A DNA stretch of 64,000 nt from Avena insularis (lineage: Eukaryota > Streptophyta > Magnoliopsida > Poales > Poaceae). The notes under the pieces are model-generated. The model had not been told where the DNA came from and ran no database searches. It worked only from the letters and a program-made list of their open reading frames with translations. The stretch is from the NCBI GenBank assembly GCA_023614405.1, contig JAJUPC010000223.1, positions 1-64,000 of the forward strand, written 5' to 3'. Shown here one piece after another: positions 63,982-64,000 of the stretch (its first letter is position 1; each line of letters begins with the position of its first letter). The position numbers and the translations under genes are program-made.

Positions 63982-64000
63982 ACATGCAATGACTCTGGTG

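Larger units (their letters stand above)
1..64000 (+). repeat. Satellite array of 39-bp and 46-bp monomers filling the window
   Basis: Every stretch I read is a variant of one unit, always in the same orientation. Each unit carries a GGTTTAGGAAA-like segment, an ACACATGCAATG-like segment and a TGACTCTGGT-like end. The 39-mer consensus (for example 61468-61506) has about 46% GC, twice as many G as C on the plus strand, and no CpG. The 46-mer differs mainly by a 7-bp insertion. No stretch above 300 bases departs from this pattern, so no gene, transposon or unique spacer is hidden inside. Neither array edge is present. Tandem arrays of this size and regularity are typical of eukaryotic satellite DNA; chromosome location and species are unknown. 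Confidence 0.98.

Noticed and set aside
1..64000. GGTTTAGG in nearly every monomer, resembling plant (TTTAGGG) or arthropod (TTAGG) telomere repeats
   Set aside because: It occurs once per monomer and never as a tandem 5-7 bp repeat, so it is not telomeric DNA. A remote origin cannot be excluded but nothing supports it.
1..64000. CRISPR array
   Set aside because: There are no unique spacers: the whole 39-46 bp period is repeated, units are contiguous, and no cas gene is present.
1..64000. Bacterial or phage origin with surface-protein or antifreeze-like repeats
   Set aside because: No ribosome-binding sites, operons or continuous coding frame; mixed 39/46 monomers with frame shifts and kb-scale higher-order repeats are typical of eukaryotic satellite DNA.

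Overview
The whole 64 kb window is one uninterrupted array of tandem repeats (satellite/minisatellite DNA) in a single head-to-tail orientation. I found no flanking unique sequence, transposon, RNA gene, CRISPR array or supportable protein-coding gene. The array enters at base 1 and leaves at base 64,000, so neither edge is present. This organisation points to a eukaryotic heterochromatic, subtelomeric or (peri)centromeric-type locus. Species and chromosome cannot be read from the sequence. Many recurrent variant positions are CG versus TG/CA pairs, which would fit a genome with germline CpG methylation (vertebrate- or plant-like), but that is an inference.

The array is built from two related monomers. 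The 39-bp monomer starts GGTGGTTTAGGAAAGG, continues through ACACACATGCA and ends TGACTCTGGT. The 46-bp monomer is the same unit with seven extra bases (ATCCATG) after its first GG, which usually creates a BamHI-type GGATCC. Minor forms of 36, 40 and 45 bp come from loss of a GGT triplet or gain/loss of an A. I estimate about 1,500 monomers from the window length and the monomer sizes; they were not counted individually.

Monomers are arranged in modules: runs of an 85-bp dimer (46+39), a 280-bp module (one GGATGC-type 46-mer plus six 39-mers), and a diverged marker containing TTACTATAG. The modules form higher-order repeats that change along the window: about 2.37 kb (0.2-4.4 kb), 1.35 kb spacing (4.1-7.1 kb), 2.86 kb (6.1-13.8 kb), about 1.38 kb (14.9-16.8 kb), 2.61 and 1.34 kb (18.9-25.6 kb), about 2.05 kb with a nested 0.69 kb (26.3-30.5 kb), 1.53 kb (32.3-35.4 kb), 5.9 kb with a nested 3.36 kb (33.8-52 kb), and 1.7-1.96 kb (55.7-61 kb). 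A block at 54.1 kb reappears at 61.35 and 63.1 kb. Copies are often nearly identical, so the array has grown by repeated duplications of different sizes, some nested in others.

Hundreds of open frames of 60-220 codons exist on both strands, but they follow from the repeat arithmetic. The 39-bp unit is 13 codons and leaves three of six frames open. Each 46-bp unit shifts the frame by one, so frames open and close at fixed numbers of 46-mers. I therefore annotate no CDS. The points most worth following are the nested duplication history, the frame-switching logic, a same-strand two-tier G-quadruplex motif in nearly every monomer, and clusters of small deletions at 34-50 kb that may be assembly error.
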